From NCBI GenBank assembly GCA_045047085.1, contig JASFYT010000023.1:1-45084 (forward strand): a DNA stretch of 45,084 nucleotides, read 5' to 3'. The notes under the pieces are model-generated. The model was given only the letters and a program-made list of their open reading frames with translations. It ran no database searches and was not told the origin of the DNA. Position numbers and translations under genes: made by a program. Below, piece by piece: positions 1 to 8,302 of the stretch (the stretch's first letter is position 1; each line of letters starts with the position of its first letter). Origin of the DNA: GCA-2401155 sp045047085. Lineage in GTDB: Bacteria; Pseudomonadota; Alphaproteobacteria; Rhizobiales; Rhizobiaceae.

Positions 1-29
1 CCAGTATCTGACCCAGTATCTGACCCAGT
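1..29. repeat. 12-bp tandem repeat (minisatellite) inside the DUF1232 gene
   Basis: The unit CCAGTATCTGAC occurs at 1-12 and 13-24 and decays at 25-29 (CCAGT). It is read on the minus strand as repeated Gly-Ser-Asp-Thr. The array touches the window edge, so the total copy number is unknown. Confidence 0.75.
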
Positions 30-419
30 GGCGGACATTGGCTCATCTTGCTCCATGCGAGTGATAGCATCCTTGGCAGCCAGAAAATGGCGTTCCAGGA
101 TATTGCCTTTAATAGCCGAAAAAGCTGCCGTTAAGACGGCAATATCATCGGTAAAGCCAACACCTGCCAAAAAATCAGGTATCAAATCAATTGGCATTAC
201 AAAGTAAGCAAGCGCTGCCAGCAGAATGCCGCGGGTTTTTGCAGGTGTTCGGGGATCAAGCGCACAATAATAACCGGCTATCACCTCCTTCAAAAATGGC
301 AAACGACTAGCGGCTTTCTTCAGGGTTTTCCAAAATCCCTTGCGGACACGCCTCTCCCGCGCCTCGGTTTGCTTGAGGCTACCGGGCATTAAAATCTGGC
401 CGTATAGTATTTTGTTCAT
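1..419 (-). CDS. YkvA/DUF1232 family protein, C-terminus cut by window edge
   Basis: Partial gene running off the left edge; 139 codons are visible. Translation from the ATG at 419 gives a basic N-terminus, then a hydrophobic stretch with the DUF1232 hallmark around residues 55-95 (YYCALDPRTPAKTRGILLA, then AYFVMPIDLIPDF and GFTDDIAVL). The D-P-R-T-P-x-K and P-x-D-L-I-P-D motifs define this small membrane-associated family, whose biochemical role is unknown to me. Another ATG lies directly upstream at 422; I prefer 419 because GGAG is then 6 bases away. The visible C-terminus is a tandem repeat of Thr-Gly-Ser-Asp encoded by a 12-bp DNA repeat, which is not part of the conserved domain. Family assignment is firm; the end of the protein is not visible. 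Confidence 0.85.
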   Translation of the reverse strand, partial: MNKILYGQILMPGSLKQTEARERRVRKGFWKTLKKAASRLPFLKEVIAGYYCALDPRTPAKTRGILLAALAYFVMPIDLIPDFLAGVGFTDDIAVLTAAFSAIKGNILERHFLAAKDAITRMEQDEPMSATGSDTGSDT

Positions 420-473
420 CATGCTCTCCACCCGTAAATTTGGGCATTCAGCGCAAAAATTCAAGCCAGAGGT

Positions 474-1004
474 TTAAAATTCGAAGATTTCCTCAACCAC
501 ATAAGGACCGCCGCCAATGGAATCTTTGGCAGAAAAAAGCACAAACTCGCTGATTTTAAATGGCGGTGATGAATATCCCACATGGGAAGATAGAAAACCG
601 GCAATATCCCCGCGCTTCGCCTGACTTGTCCGCGCTAAAGTGATATGCGGCACATATTTGCGAGCATCTATTGCCAATCCGCTCTGCCGGAGCAAGGTGT
701 CCTGACTGCGTTGCAATTGTAAAAGCATATCACTGGCTTCAACCTTGGCAAAAAGCGCCCTTGGTTTTTTGCTGCCAAAACTATCAAAACCCAAAATTTT
801 TAGTGTAAATTCAGAGGCCCGAACAGTTTCAAGCGTCGTAGCCACTTTTTGCGCAGCACCCTCATCCACATCGCCAATAAAACTTAGAGTAATGTGATAA
901 TCCTCTGGCTCAATCCACCGCGCACCGGCAATCCCCCCACGCAAAAAAGACAGGCTGGTAGCTAAATCACTCGGGATTTTCAATCCTGTAAACAGTCTGG
1001 GCAT
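474..1004 (-). CDS. thpR: RNA 2',3'-cyclic phosphodiesterase (2H family)
   Basis: A 176-residue 2H phosphoesterase of the ThpR/LigT group, which opens 2',3'-cyclic phosphates in RNA and in vitro joins 2'-5' linkages. Both catalytic H-x-T-x motifs are visible: HITLSF near residue 39 and HITLAR near residue 122. The N-terminus MPRLFTGLKIP is typical of the family. I therefore start at the ATG at 1004 rather than the ATG at 1064, which would add 20 unrelated residues lying inside the upstream esterase gene. The gene begins 1 base after the stop of the esterase gene, so the two are probably co-transcribed. Assignment is confident; the cellular substrate is unknown. Confidence 0.9.
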   Translation of the reverse strand: MPRLFTGLKIPSDLATSLSFLRGGIAGARWIEPEDYHITLSFIGDVDEGAAQKVATTLETVRASEFTLKILGFDSFGSKKPRALFAKVEASDMLLQLQRSQDTLLRQSGLAIDARKYVPHITLARTSQAKRGDIAGFLSSHVGYSSPPFKISEFVLFSAKDSIGGGPYVVEEIFEF

Positions 1005-1005
1005 A

Positions 1006-1689
1006 TTAAATCCCGGCCAAGCGACGCAAAAAGATTTCCATTGTGGGAAGAAACTGTTCCACAATCATCCCAATGCCCTCGGCAGTTGGATGCATAGCAT
1101 CAGGCTGATTAAGCTCTGGTTTTGCCACAACCCCTTCGAGAAAAAACGGATAGAATACCAACTTATACTTCTTCGCCAAATCAGAATAAATTCCGTTAAA
1201 CTCATCTTCGTAAGTTTTGCCCATATTAGGCGGTGCTCTCATCCCTACCAGCAAAACTTCAATATCGCGCTTTTGTAAGCGAACAATCATTTTTTCAAGA
1301 TTTTGCCGCGTAAGTTGAGGTGCAAGCCCGCGCAAGGCATCATTAGCCCCTAGTTCCAGAATAACCCCATCAATATTTTCCGGAACAGACCAATCCAAAC
1401 GCGAAAATCCTCCGGAGCTGGTATCTCCAGAAACCCCGGCATTAATTATTTCAAGATTATCATGCTTCAACGCCAGCGATTTAGCCATTTGTTCGGGAAA
1501 CCCCTCACCCGGCGCTAACCCATAACCGGCAACAAGACTATCGCCCAAAACCACAATTTTTAATCCCGAATAATTGGCAGCCTCTGCTATTCGCCCATCA
1601 CCAAACAGCAGCAAATGTACAACTGCCAAAAATAATACGCGAAAAATTACCGATCTTTCACGTGCAATAGAATTGTAAATCATTACCAA
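1006..1689 (-). CDS. tesA: SGNH-family arylesterase / acyl-CoA thioesterase I, exported
   Basis: A 227-residue GDSL/SGNH hydrolase. An N-terminal hydrophobic segment (about residues 15-37, ending AEAANY) looks like a signal peptide, so the enzyme should act in the periplasm on thioesters, lysophospholipids or aryl esters. Block I is GDSLVAGYG near residue 50 with the nucleophilic Ser. Block III is GANDALRG near residue 112, and the catalytic Asp/His lie in the C-terminal DAMHPTAEG. Length and motifs match TesA. It is divergent from the YbbA/YbbP-like ABC pair, the same arrangement as tesA-ybbA-ybbP in E. coli, which strengthens the call. A second in-frame ATG two codons downstream (1683) is an equally possible start. 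Confidence 0.9.
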   Translation of the reverse strand: MVMIYNSIARERSVIFRVLFLAVVHLLLFGDGRIAEAANYSGLKIVVLGDSLVAGYGLAPGEGFPEQMAKSLALKHDNLEIINAGVSGDTSSGGFSRLDWSVPENIDGVILELGANDALRGLAPQLTRQNLEKMIVRLQKRDIEVLLVGMRAPPNMGKTYEDEFNGIYSDLAKKYKLVFYPFFLEGVVAKPELNQPDAMHPTAEGIGMIVEQFLPTMEIFLRRLAGI

Positions 1690-1728
1690 TCATCCATATA
1701 AGGTCATTAACCGGGAGATTCGACCATT

Positions 1729-2508
1729 TTGCCAGACACAGATGACCATAACACACCCATATTGCAATCCACCAATTCCCCTTCCTCGGTAATCAACCTT
1801 AGTCAGGTTCATTTAACGCTTGGTTCAGGCCCCTCTCAAGTACACGTTCTAAAAGGCATGGATTTTATTGTTGAAAGTGGACAATCCGTGGGCGTGGTCG
1901 GACCTTCCGGCTCAGGAAAATCTACCCTTCTCATGGTCATTGGCGGACTGGAACGTGCCGATAGTGGCAAAGTGATATTGGATGGCCACGACCTTGAAGA
2001 CATGAGCGAAGACGAACTAGCAACCTTCCGCGGACGTAATATTGGAATTGTCTTCCAGTCCTTCCATCTCATTCCAAATATGACAGCCCTTGAAAATGTA
2101 GCGGTTCCCCTCGAATTGGCGGGCGATGAAAATGCCCTCGCAAAAGCTAAAGAAGAGCTGATTGCTGTTGGTCTTGGCGAACGTCTTACCCATTACCCGA
2201 CCGAAATGTCTGGCGGTGAACAACAGCGCGTGGCCTTTGCTAGAGCTTTAGCTCCAAACCCGAAAATTCTGATTGCGGACGAACCCACGGGCAATCTGGA
2301 CGATGAAACCGGCCAGCAAATCACAGATCTGCTATTTGAAAAGCAGCGAGAACGCGGCATGACGTTGGTGCTTGTTACCCACGATCGCACCCTCGCAGAA
2401 AAATGCCAAAGAGTGGTGCAGGTACGTTCCGGCGAGATTGAACAGCCTGTTCCTACCCGAAAACCAGCTGCCCGCAAGCGCGCATCAAAAAAACAAAAAC
2501 TCGGTTAG
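1729..2508 (+). CDS. ABC transporter ATP-binding protein, YbbA/LolD type
   Basis: A 259-residue ATPase subunit. Walker A GPSGSGKS is at residues 58-65, the signature SGGEQQR at 161-167, Walker B ILIADEP at 180-186 and the H-loop His at 218. It closely resembles YbbA and LolD, which energise FtsX-like permeases rather than solute importers. It is followed after 3 bases by such a permease, so the two form one transporter. The start is a TTG; no in-frame ATG occurs before the conserved domain, and GGGAG lies 12-16 bases upstream. The Lys/Arg-rich C-terminal tail (about residues 245-259) is outside the domain. The substrate is unknown; divergence from tesA suggests an envelope lipid or ester function, which is inference. 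Confidence 0.9.
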   Translation: MPDTDDHNTPILQSTNSPSSVINLSQVHLTLGSGPSQVHVLKGMDFIVESGQSVGVVGPSGSGKSTLLMVIGGLERADSGKVILDGHDLEDMSEDELATFRGRNIGIVFQSFHLIPNMTALENVAVPLELAGDENALAKAKEELIAVGLGERLTHYPTEMSGGEQQRVAFARALAPNPKILIADEPTGNLDDETGQQITDLLFEKQRERGMTLVLVTHDRTLAEKCQRVVQVRSGEIEQPVPTRKPAARKRASKKQKLG

Positions 2509-2511
2509 TCC

Positions 2512-5088
2512 ATGGCCTCTCAAACCACCCAGTTTAAACCCGGCTTTTTCCTTGCATGGCGCTTTGCCCTGCGTGAACTGCGCGGTGGTTTGCGCGGGTT
2601 CTACGTATTTCTGGCATGTATTGCGCTTGGAGTTGCAGCAATTTCCGGCGTTAATTCCGTTGCCCGCTCCATTACTCATTCCATATCTTCCGAAGGGCAG
2701 GCCATTTTGGGGGGCGACGCTTCGTTTTCCATTGTGCAACGCGATTTACCCGATAAAGAACTCAAATTTCTGAACAATAGCGGAGAAACCTCTAGACTGA
2801 CCCGCACCCGCGCCATGGCTAGATTGCCCGCAAATGCTGGTCAAGAAGCCAACCAGATGCTTATCGTGCTAAAAGCCATCGACGATGCCTATCCCTTGTT
2901 CGGTAAATTTGAGGGCGAAAAGGGCGTACTTTCAAGCACTGATCTCGGGGACAGTCTCGCAATTGTTGATCAGATTCTGCTCGACCGTCTGGAAATTACC
3001 ATCGGTGATAGCATCAATGTGGGGGAAACCAGTTTCACCATTACCGATACTATTAAAAACGAACCAGACCGTATCGGTGAGGGAATTGGCTTTGGCCCAA
3101 AAGTCATCGTCTCTCACACAGGAATGAAAGCCACGGGACTAATCAAACCCGGTTCACTCATTCGTTATACCTATAATTTGAAGCTCGAAAGTGCTGATCC
3201 CAACGCTCTCGAGAAGATTATAAAAACCGCGAAAGATGATTTTTCATCAACCGGCTGGCGGGTACGTTCCCGCGAAAACGCTGCTCCTGCACTATCACGC
3301 AATATAGAACGTTTCTCCCAATTCCTGACCTTGGTCGGGTTAACATCTCTGATTGTTGGCGGTGTCGGCGTAGCAAACGCAATTCGGGCCTTTCTAGAAA
3401 CAAAACGTCCGGTTATCGCTACTTTTAAATCCCTGGGCGCCCCCGGTGGTTTCATATTTTTGGTCTATCTGCTGCAAATATTGGTGTTAGCAGCAATCGG
3501 CGTATTAGCCGGCTTAATTTTGGGGGCGCTAGCTCCAATAGGTGCAGCCAGCGCTCTTTCCGGGCTTTTACCCATGTCAGATGAACTGGTGTTTTCCCCT
3601 GATGCGCTGGGTCTTGGCGCAGTTTATGGCATGTTGACCGCTTTTTCCTTCGCCGTTTGGCCTCTGGGAATTGCCCGCGATGTACCGGCGGCTGATCTGT
3701 TTCGTTCAGCTGGAATTAGCCAAAAATACTGGCCTCGCCCATACTATCTCATAATGTTAATAATCAGCGTTAGCATATTGGTCGGCCTTGCAGTTTTCCT
3801 TTCTGAGAACCGCTTTATATCCATCACATTCATCACGGCAATCGGCTTTGCATTCATCCTTTTACGGCTGGTTTCAGTGCTTATTCAATGGCTTGCAAAA
3901 CGAGCCCCGCAGATCAAATCAGCAGAACTGCGGATGGCGGTGGGTAATATTCATCGCCCCGGCTCACTGACGCCATCTGTAGTATTATCGCTTGGCCTTG
4001 GCCTTGCTTTGCTGGTGGCTCTCGCTTTGATCGATGGAAACTTGCGCCAACAAGTGGGCAACAATATTCCCAATCAAGCCCCGGATTTCTTCTTTGTGGA
4101 CATTCAAAACACGGAGATTGACGGTTTTCGGAAAAAGTTAGGCGAACTCGCCCCAGAGTCAAAAATCATTTCCGTCCCCATGCTGCGTGGCCGGGTCTCC
4201 AAGTTGAAGGGCATTCTGGCAGAAGATTACGACACCTCAAATGGTGGCGAATGGGTTTTGCGCGGGGATCGCGGTATCACTTATTCCAAACGTTTGCCGG
4301 AGAACTCAACTCTCGCCAAAGGGGAGTGGTGGCCGGAAGATTATATCGGCGAACCCTTGGTGTCTTTTGCAGCAGAAGAAGCCGGGGAACTCAATCTCGA
4401 TGTGGGCGATATGATTTCCGTTAATGTGCTTGGCCGAACAATTACCGCAAAAATTGCCAGCCTGCGCAATGTGGAATGGGAAAGTCTGGGCGTGAATTTT
4501 GTGCTGGTATTTTCGCCAAACACATTTGCCGGAGCCCCCCATTCATTCCTGACAACCCTGATGATTGACCGATCGGCAACGAACCCCTCGAAACCGGTGA
4601 ACGAAGGTATGGTGCTGCGCGAAATCACCAAATCCTATCCAGCAGTCACTAGCGTAAGAGTTCGCGACGCTCTTGATACTATCAACCGGCTAATTAGCCA
4701 ACTATCTAACGCCATTCGCGCCGCAGCCTCGGTAGCGCTGTTATCTTCGATACTCGTGCTTGGCGGCGCTCTTGCTGCGGGAAATCAAGCTCGCATCCAT
4801 GACGCAGTGGTTTTTAAAACCCTTGGTGCCACCCGAATGACGCTTATTAAGACCTTCATTTATGAATATGCCATTTTGGGATCTGCAACTGCAATTTTTG
4901 CGGTTCTTGCAGGCGCGCTGGCGTCGTGGTTCGTGATATCGCAGATCATGAAATTTCCTTCTGTCTTCATGCCATCGGTCGCAATGCTAACTTTAGGGGT
5001 GGCTCTGGTATTCACCGTAGGGTTCGGATTGATTGGAACCTGGCGCATATTAGGCCAAAAAGCTGCACCATTCTTGCGAGAGCTTTAA
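2512..5088 (+). CDS. FtsX-like ABC transporter permease, YbbP type
   Basis: An 858-residue inner-membrane permease. A first transmembrane helix (about 30-50) is followed by a large periplasmic MacB-like domain (about 55-260). Next come a first FtsX core of three helices (about 270-400), a second pair of helices (about 415-460), a second periplasmic domain (about 500-720) and a final FtsX core (about 735-850). This duplicated layout is the YbbP family. It starts with ATG 3 bases after the ATPase stop, so the pair is translationally linked. Such permeases usually act as mechanotransmission or lipoprotein/lipid-handling machines; the specific client here is not evident. Confidence 0.9.
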   Translation: MASQTTQFKPGFFLAWRFALRELRGGLRGFYVFLACIALGVAAISGVNSVARSITHSISSEGQAILGGDASFSIVQRDLPDKELKFLNNSGETSRLTRTRAMARLPANAGQEANQMLIVLKAIDDAYPLFGKFEGEKGVLSSTDLGDSLAIVDQILLDRLEITIGDSINVGETSFTITDTIKNEPDRIGEGIGFGPKVIVSHTGMKATGLIKPGSLIRYTYNLKLESADPNALEKIIKTAKDDFSSTGWRVRSRENAAPALSRNIERFSQFLTLVGLTSLIVGGVGVANAIRAFLETKRPVIATFKSLGAPGGFIFLVYLLQILVLAAIGVLAGLILGALAPIGAASALSGLLPMSDELVFSPDALGLGAVYGMLTAFSFAVWPLGIARDVPAADLFRSAGISQKYWPRPYYLIMLIISVSILVGLAVFLSENRFISITFITAIGFAFILLRLVSVLIQWLAKRAPQIKSAELRMAVGNIHRPGSLTPSVVLSLGLGLALLVALALIDGNLRQQVGNNIPNQAPDFFFVDIQNTEIDGFRKKLGELAPESKIISVPMLRGRVSKLKGILAEDYDTSNGGEWVLRGDRGITYSKRLPENSTLAKGEWWPEDYIGEPLVSFAAEEAGELNLDVGDMISVNVLGRTITAKIASLRNVEWESLGVNFVLVFSPNTFAGAPHSFLTTLMIDRSATNPSKPVNEGMVLREITKSYPAVTSVRVRDALDTINRLISQLSNAIRAAASVALLSSILVLGGALAAGNQARIHDAVVFKTLGATRMTLIKTFIYEYAILGSATAIFAVLAGALASWFVISQIMKFPSVFMPSVAMLTLGVALVFTVGFGLIGTWRILGQKAAPFLREL

Positions 5089-5231
5089 CTATTTCGCCAA
5101 AAATCAGTAATAAATTCCAACCTTTACCCTTGCCGAACGCCCCATTAATACGCATATTAGGGGCAACAGCGCAGTTCGTCTTCTTTCTGCGTCAAATTAT
5201 TGTGTCTTTTAAACCAGGAGAAAATGGTTTC

Positions 5232-5978
5232 ATGGCTGACTTTAGACAAGATCAATCACGTTTTGGCAGTGCTGCTGAACAAGCAGGCGTGGAATATGAT
5301 GCCGGCCTTCGCACTTATATGCTGAAGGTTTATAACTATATGGCGTTGGCATTGGCCGTTACCGGTATTGCCGCACTGGTTACCTTCAATATGTCAGTCA
5401 GCGGCGGTCAGCTTACCGAATTCGGCACACTAATGTTCGCAAGCCCACTGAAATGGGTTGTGATGCTGGCGCCTCTCGGCCTTGTATTCTTTCTGAGTGC
5501 TAAAATAAACACCATGAGCGTGAGTGCAGCCCAGACAACATTCTGGGTTTTTGCCACCCTCATCGGCGTATCCCTCTCGACCATCTTTTTGGTCTATACA
5601 TCAACATCCATTGTACAAACCTTCTTCGTTACCGCTGCCGCCTTTGGTTCGCTTAGCCTCTACGGTTACACAACCAAACGCAGCTTAACCGGCATGGGTT
5701 CGTTCCTGATGATGGGTCTGTTCGGATTGATCATCGCTTCCGTGGTGAATATTTTCATGCAATCTTCCGCCATGCAGTTTGCAATCTCTGCAATCGGCGT
5801 GCTGATCTTTGCTGGCCTCACAGCCTACGACACCCAAAAAATCAAGGAAATGTACGATAACGTTTCTCATGACGAAACCATGATGGGCAGAGCTGCCATT
5901 ATGGGCGCATTAAAACTCTATCTTGATTTCATCAATCTGTTCATGTTCCTGCTGCACTTCCTCGGCAACCGCGAATAG
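5232..5978 (+). CDS. Bax inhibitor-1/YccA family inner-membrane protein
   Basis: A 248-residue polytopic membrane protein with seven predicted hydrophobic segments from about residue 37 to the C-terminus. The late helix containing GLTAYDTQKIKEMY is the Bax1-I hallmark and carries the acidic residue implicated in ion leak in this family. The N-terminus MADFRQDQ is soluble, as in alphaproteobacterial homologues. I start at the ATG at 5232 (AGGAG at 5216-5220). The frame is open back to 4926, but that extension overlaps the permease gene and has no family resemblance. A strong terminator follows 20 bases after the stop. Role: probably a calcium/proton-permeable channel or FtsH-interacting protein, by analogy only. 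Confidence 0.9.
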   Translation: MADFRQDQSRFGSAAEQAGVEYDAGLRTYMLKVYNYMALALAVTGIAALVTFNMSVSGGQLTEFGTLMFASPLKWVVMLAPLGLVFFLSAKINTMSVSAAQTTFWVFATLIGVSLSTIFLVYTSTSIVQTFFVTAAAFGSLSLYGYTTKRSLTGMGSFLMMGLFGLIIASVVNIFMQSSAMQFAISAIGVLIFAGLTAYDTQKIKEMYDNVSHDETMMGRAAIMGALKLYLDFINLFMFLLHFLGNRE

Positions 5979-6000
5979 TTGAACCAATCATATTTTAAAG

Positions 6001-6028
6001 AAACGGCGCCTTTCTGGCGCCGTTTTTG
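6001..6028 (+). terminator. Rho-independent terminator after the Bax1-I gene
   Basis: Stem CGGCGCC (6004-6010) / GGCGCCG (6016-6022) with loop TTTCT, an A-rich 5' flank and TTTTT at 6023-6027. It is a textbook intrinsic terminator just downstream of the stop codon at 5978. Confidence 0.92.
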
Positions 6029-6589
6029 TTTGGATACAAAACAACTGTTAGAATACGGGTTGCCACAAAATATGATTTGGTTCAAATAACCAAGATTTAC
6101 AGCGATTCAGTTTTATCTGGAACCGCTAGTTTTGAGACAACACCGCCCAGCATCGATGAAATGCAACAACGCTTCACTATGTTCGCCGATGGCAGCTACC
6201 TCTATCTGGTTGCTGAGCTTGATGGTCAAATCGCTGGCTATGCCTGCGCAGGCCCATATCGCTCCCGCCCCGCTTATTACTGGAGCATCGAAAGCACCAT
6301 CTATCTCGATCCCCAGTATCAGCGTCGAGGTATCGGCAAAGCGCTATTGTTGGAGCTATTGGAGAGATGCACAAAAGCTGGCTTTCGCCAGATAATCGGT
6401 GTTATTGCAACAGACGATAAAAACCCAAATCTGGCTTCCATTGCACTGCATGAAACATGCGGTTTCAAAACAGCTGGAAACATCAAAAGTGTCGGCCGCA
6501 AACACGACGTCTGGTTGGATACGATGATAATGCCAAAAGCCCTCGGTGAAGGCAGCGCACCACCACCCAACGAGGTTTGTAGAATTTAG
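6026..6589 (+). CDS. GNAT N-acetyltransferase, phosphinothricin/methionine sulfoximine type
   Basis: About 187 residues of a GNAT domain. The start region reads RIRVATKYDLVQI, then IYSDSVLSGTASFETTPPS, typical of the Pat/MnaT group that acetylates phosphinothricin, methionine sulfoximine or related amino acid analogues. The acetyl-CoA motif Q-R-R-G-I-G-K-A is near residue 95. The start is awkward: the only upstream candidate in frame is a TTG at 6026, inside the T-tract of the preceding terminator, and no ATG or GTG precedes the conserved domain. No clear ribosome binding site is visible. The stop overlaps by 4 bases the stop of the convergent DUF2794 gene. Family call is firm; start and expression are doubtful. 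Confidence 0.8.
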   Translation: MFGYKTTVRIRVATKYDLVQITKIYSDSVLSGTASFETTPPSIDEMQQRFTMFADGSYLYLVAELDGQIAGYACAGPYRSRPAYYWSIESTIYLDPQYQRRGIGKALLLELLERCTKAGFRQIIGVIATDDKNPNLASIALHETCGFKTAGNIKSVGRKHDVWLDTMIMPKALGEGSAPPPNEVCRI

Positions 6590-6972
6590 ACGCTGGTAAG
6601 TTTGGTTCTTTTATCCAAAACCTTGAGCACATTCTTTAGTTCATGCCCACGTTTTAGGATTTGTCCTGTTGCATTCACCACCGAATATGCCCCTTGTTTC
6701 CTTGCCAGCTTTGGGTTCTTTTCAACCGTAAAGAGAGGCCGTTCACTGGTACGGTGGAAGATTGAAAATACAGCTCGGTCACTAAGCATATCTATCGCAT
6801 AGTCACGCCATTCTCCGGTCGCGACCCTTCGAGAGTAAACTTGCAAGATCATATATAGTTCGGTTTTGTGAAAGGCGATAACATCAGGCGCTGGTTTCTT
6901 CGATTTGGAATGAAGCTGAACAAGATTGCTAGATTTCCCGCTAACATTCCCCATCCGTAGCATTTGCGCCAT
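6586..6972 (-). CDS. DUF2794 family protein
   Basis: A 128-residue protein that I recognise as DUF2794, a short family widespread in Hyphomicrobiales. The conserved core starts near residue 30 (VIAFHKTELYMIL), continues VATGEWRDYAIDML and DRAVFSIFHRTSERPLF, and ends KLARKQGAYSVV plus GQILKRGHEL. No signal peptide or membrane segment. Function unknown. The annotated ATG at 6972 could be replaced by 6963 or 6954, both in frame and before the conserved part. Convergent with the GNAT gene (4-bp overlap). Confidence 0.88.
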   Translation of the reverse strand: MAQMLRMGNVSGKSSNLVQLHSKSKKPAPDVIAFHKTELYMILQVYSRRVATGEWRDYAIDMLSDRAVFSIFHRTSERPLFTVEKNPKLARKQGAYSVVNATGQILKRGHELKNVLKVLDKRTKLTSV

Positions 6973-7133
6973 ATCGATTCGCTCCGTTCAATATCGATGT
7001 AACTAATCATGGATTGCGAAACAACTAATTGCAAGCGCTGGGCGAACTGGCCCTTCTATTGTAAAATAGGACAAATCACAATATCGCCCCATTTTGAACA
7101 TTTACCGGCCTGTTTTACGGTTAATATTGTGTG

Positions 7134-7264
7134 TGTTACCTCGGATGGTCCGGTCAACCTTCCTAAAACCTGCCCCCCAGCCCTTTAGGAGTGGTGGCCG
7201 GACCTCTGTTCCGAGTGTAGCCAATCCCCATACTATTAGACCGGCTGTTGCCGGTCTTTTTTTT
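7134..7264 (+). ncRNA. Putative structured small RNA with intrinsic terminator (identity unknown)
   Basis: A gene-free segment that folds on paper into a long rod: GUUAC (7135-7139)/GUAGC (7217-7221); CUCGGA (7140-7145)/UCCGAG (7210-7215); GUCCGG (7148-7153)/CCGGAC (7198-7203); UCCUAAA (7161-7167)/UUUAGGA (7184-7190), with a C-rich 16-nt loop. It is followed by a terminator at 7239-7264. No ORF with coding character overlaps it. The base-paired rod with internal bubbles is reminiscent of 6S-type RNAs, but I cannot show conserved 6S sequence, and the SRP RNA GGAA tetraloop is absent. The 5' end is an estimate; AT-rich TTAATAT at 7121-7127 could be the -10 region. Confidence 0.6.
7239..7264 (+). 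terminator. Rho-independent terminator of the small RNA
   Basis: GACCGG (7239-7244) / CCGGTC (7251-7256), loop CTGTTG, then eight T residues (7257-7264). The orientation of the T run fixes the transcript to the plus strand, while the gene to the right (7300-8049) is on the minus strand. Confidence 0.88.
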
Positions 7265-7299
7265 GTAGGATCCTAAAGCATATTGGGGATCACAATCCC

Positions 7300-8049
7300 T
7301 TATAGATCCTTGATTATTGCTGCACCAACAATTGCACCCGGCGTCCCTTGTTTGGTCATACGCTGGAGTACAAGGGCACAAGAATCAGCACCTATGCGTT
7401 TGATTTCATGCAATGGCAGGGTGATGTGAATTGGCTGGTTATCCACCATGCCCACCATTTGAATACCTTGCACCACATTGGCATATTCCAGAATTTTTCC
7501 GTGGTTTTCGCCACTCTTCACATCAACCTTCTGGCGATTGTTGAAATAGACAATCCAGAGGGTGGTATTTTGCGAATCTGCGGTCGCCTCCACATTGACG
7601 GTCATACCATCAGCCGTGAAGGATGTTTCAATTGGAACCGTTAGCCCGATAGAACCTTTGGAATGGTTGGCAATTGCCTTACGCAGTTTGCTTTCATGGG
7701 AACCAATAACATGGACACGACCATTTATGACCGCTTGAGGTGTATAAATCTGGTTTTGCCCAAGAGTAACCGCATAGCGTCGTTGTCGTGTCGTATTGGC
7801 CTTACTGGCAAAAGAATCTTTCCAGCCAAGATAATCCCAATAATCCACATGCCAGGCTAGCGCCAGAGTATCTTTTTCCATGGCCAGCTTTCCAAGTAAT
7901 TTATCGGCTGGCGGGCATGATGAGCAGCCCTGACTGGTAAAAAGTTCCACTACCGCCTTGGGCTTAATAACCTCAACAGCCTTTGCCGGTTGCATCTGAA
8001 CAACGGCAATAAACAGTATTGGCAGCAGTGTTTTTAGTAAATTACTCAT
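7300..8049 (-). CDS. DUF1223 family exported thioredoxin-like protein
   Basis: A 249-residue protein with an N-terminal signal peptide (about 1-24, ending AKA). The DUF1223 signature follows: AVVELFTSQGCSSCPPADKLL around residues 32-52, HVDYWDYLGWKDSFAS near 67-82, R-Q-R-R-Y and YTPQAVINGR. The CxxC in GCSSCPPAD resembles a thioredoxin-fold active site, so a periplasmic redox or copper-handling role is plausible, but no member of the family has a function known to me. It lies between the small RNA and acnA, and is apparently monocistronic. Confidence 0.88.
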   Translation of the reverse strand: MSNLLKTLLPILFIAVVQMQPAKAVEVIKPKAVVELFTSQGCSSCPPADKLLGKLAMEKDTLALAWHVDYWDYLGWKDSFASKANTTRQRRYAVTLGQNQIYTPQAVINGRVHVIGSHESKLRKAIANHSKGSIGLTVPIETSFTADGMTVNVEATADSQNTTLWIVYFNNRQKVDVKSGENHGKILEYANVVQGIQMVGMVDNQPIHITLPLHEIKRIGADSCALVLQRMTKQGTPGAIVGAAIIKDL

Positions 8050-8182
8050 AGCTTCCCTCGCGTTTCATCCGAGCAGGATGATTTGCAATTCTCCATATTC
8101 CATTTTCAATATAGCAATGTATGGAAACTGCCGATAACAAGCGACTCACATTTGGGTTATGAGTTAACACGAATATGAAAAT

Positions 8183-8208
8183 GCCACCGACTCTGGTGAA
8201 TCGGTGGC
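8183..8208. terminator. Inverted repeat, probable terminator downstream of acnA
   Basis: GCCACCGA (8183-8190) / TCGGTGGC (8201-8208), 10-base loop. Read on the minus strand it lies 95 bases after the acnA stop and is followed by ATTTTC. Read on the plus strand it is followed by TGTTTTT. The better T-tract is on the strand with no obvious transcript, so the orientation is left open. A second GC hairpin is at 8235-8251. Confidence 0.5.
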
Positions 8209-8302
8209 TGTTTTTCTCAAAAAGCGGCACTCAAGGCGGCGAAGAGCCGCCCAGCGCTAGCCGCACTGCGCATGCCCGAATGATACGCCGCGAGCAAAGA
8301 AA

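Noticed and set aside
4926..5231. Upstream extension of the Bax1-I reading frame by 102 codons
   Set aside because: It overlaps the permease gene, has no resemblance to the family, and a good ribosome binding site precedes the ATG at 5232.
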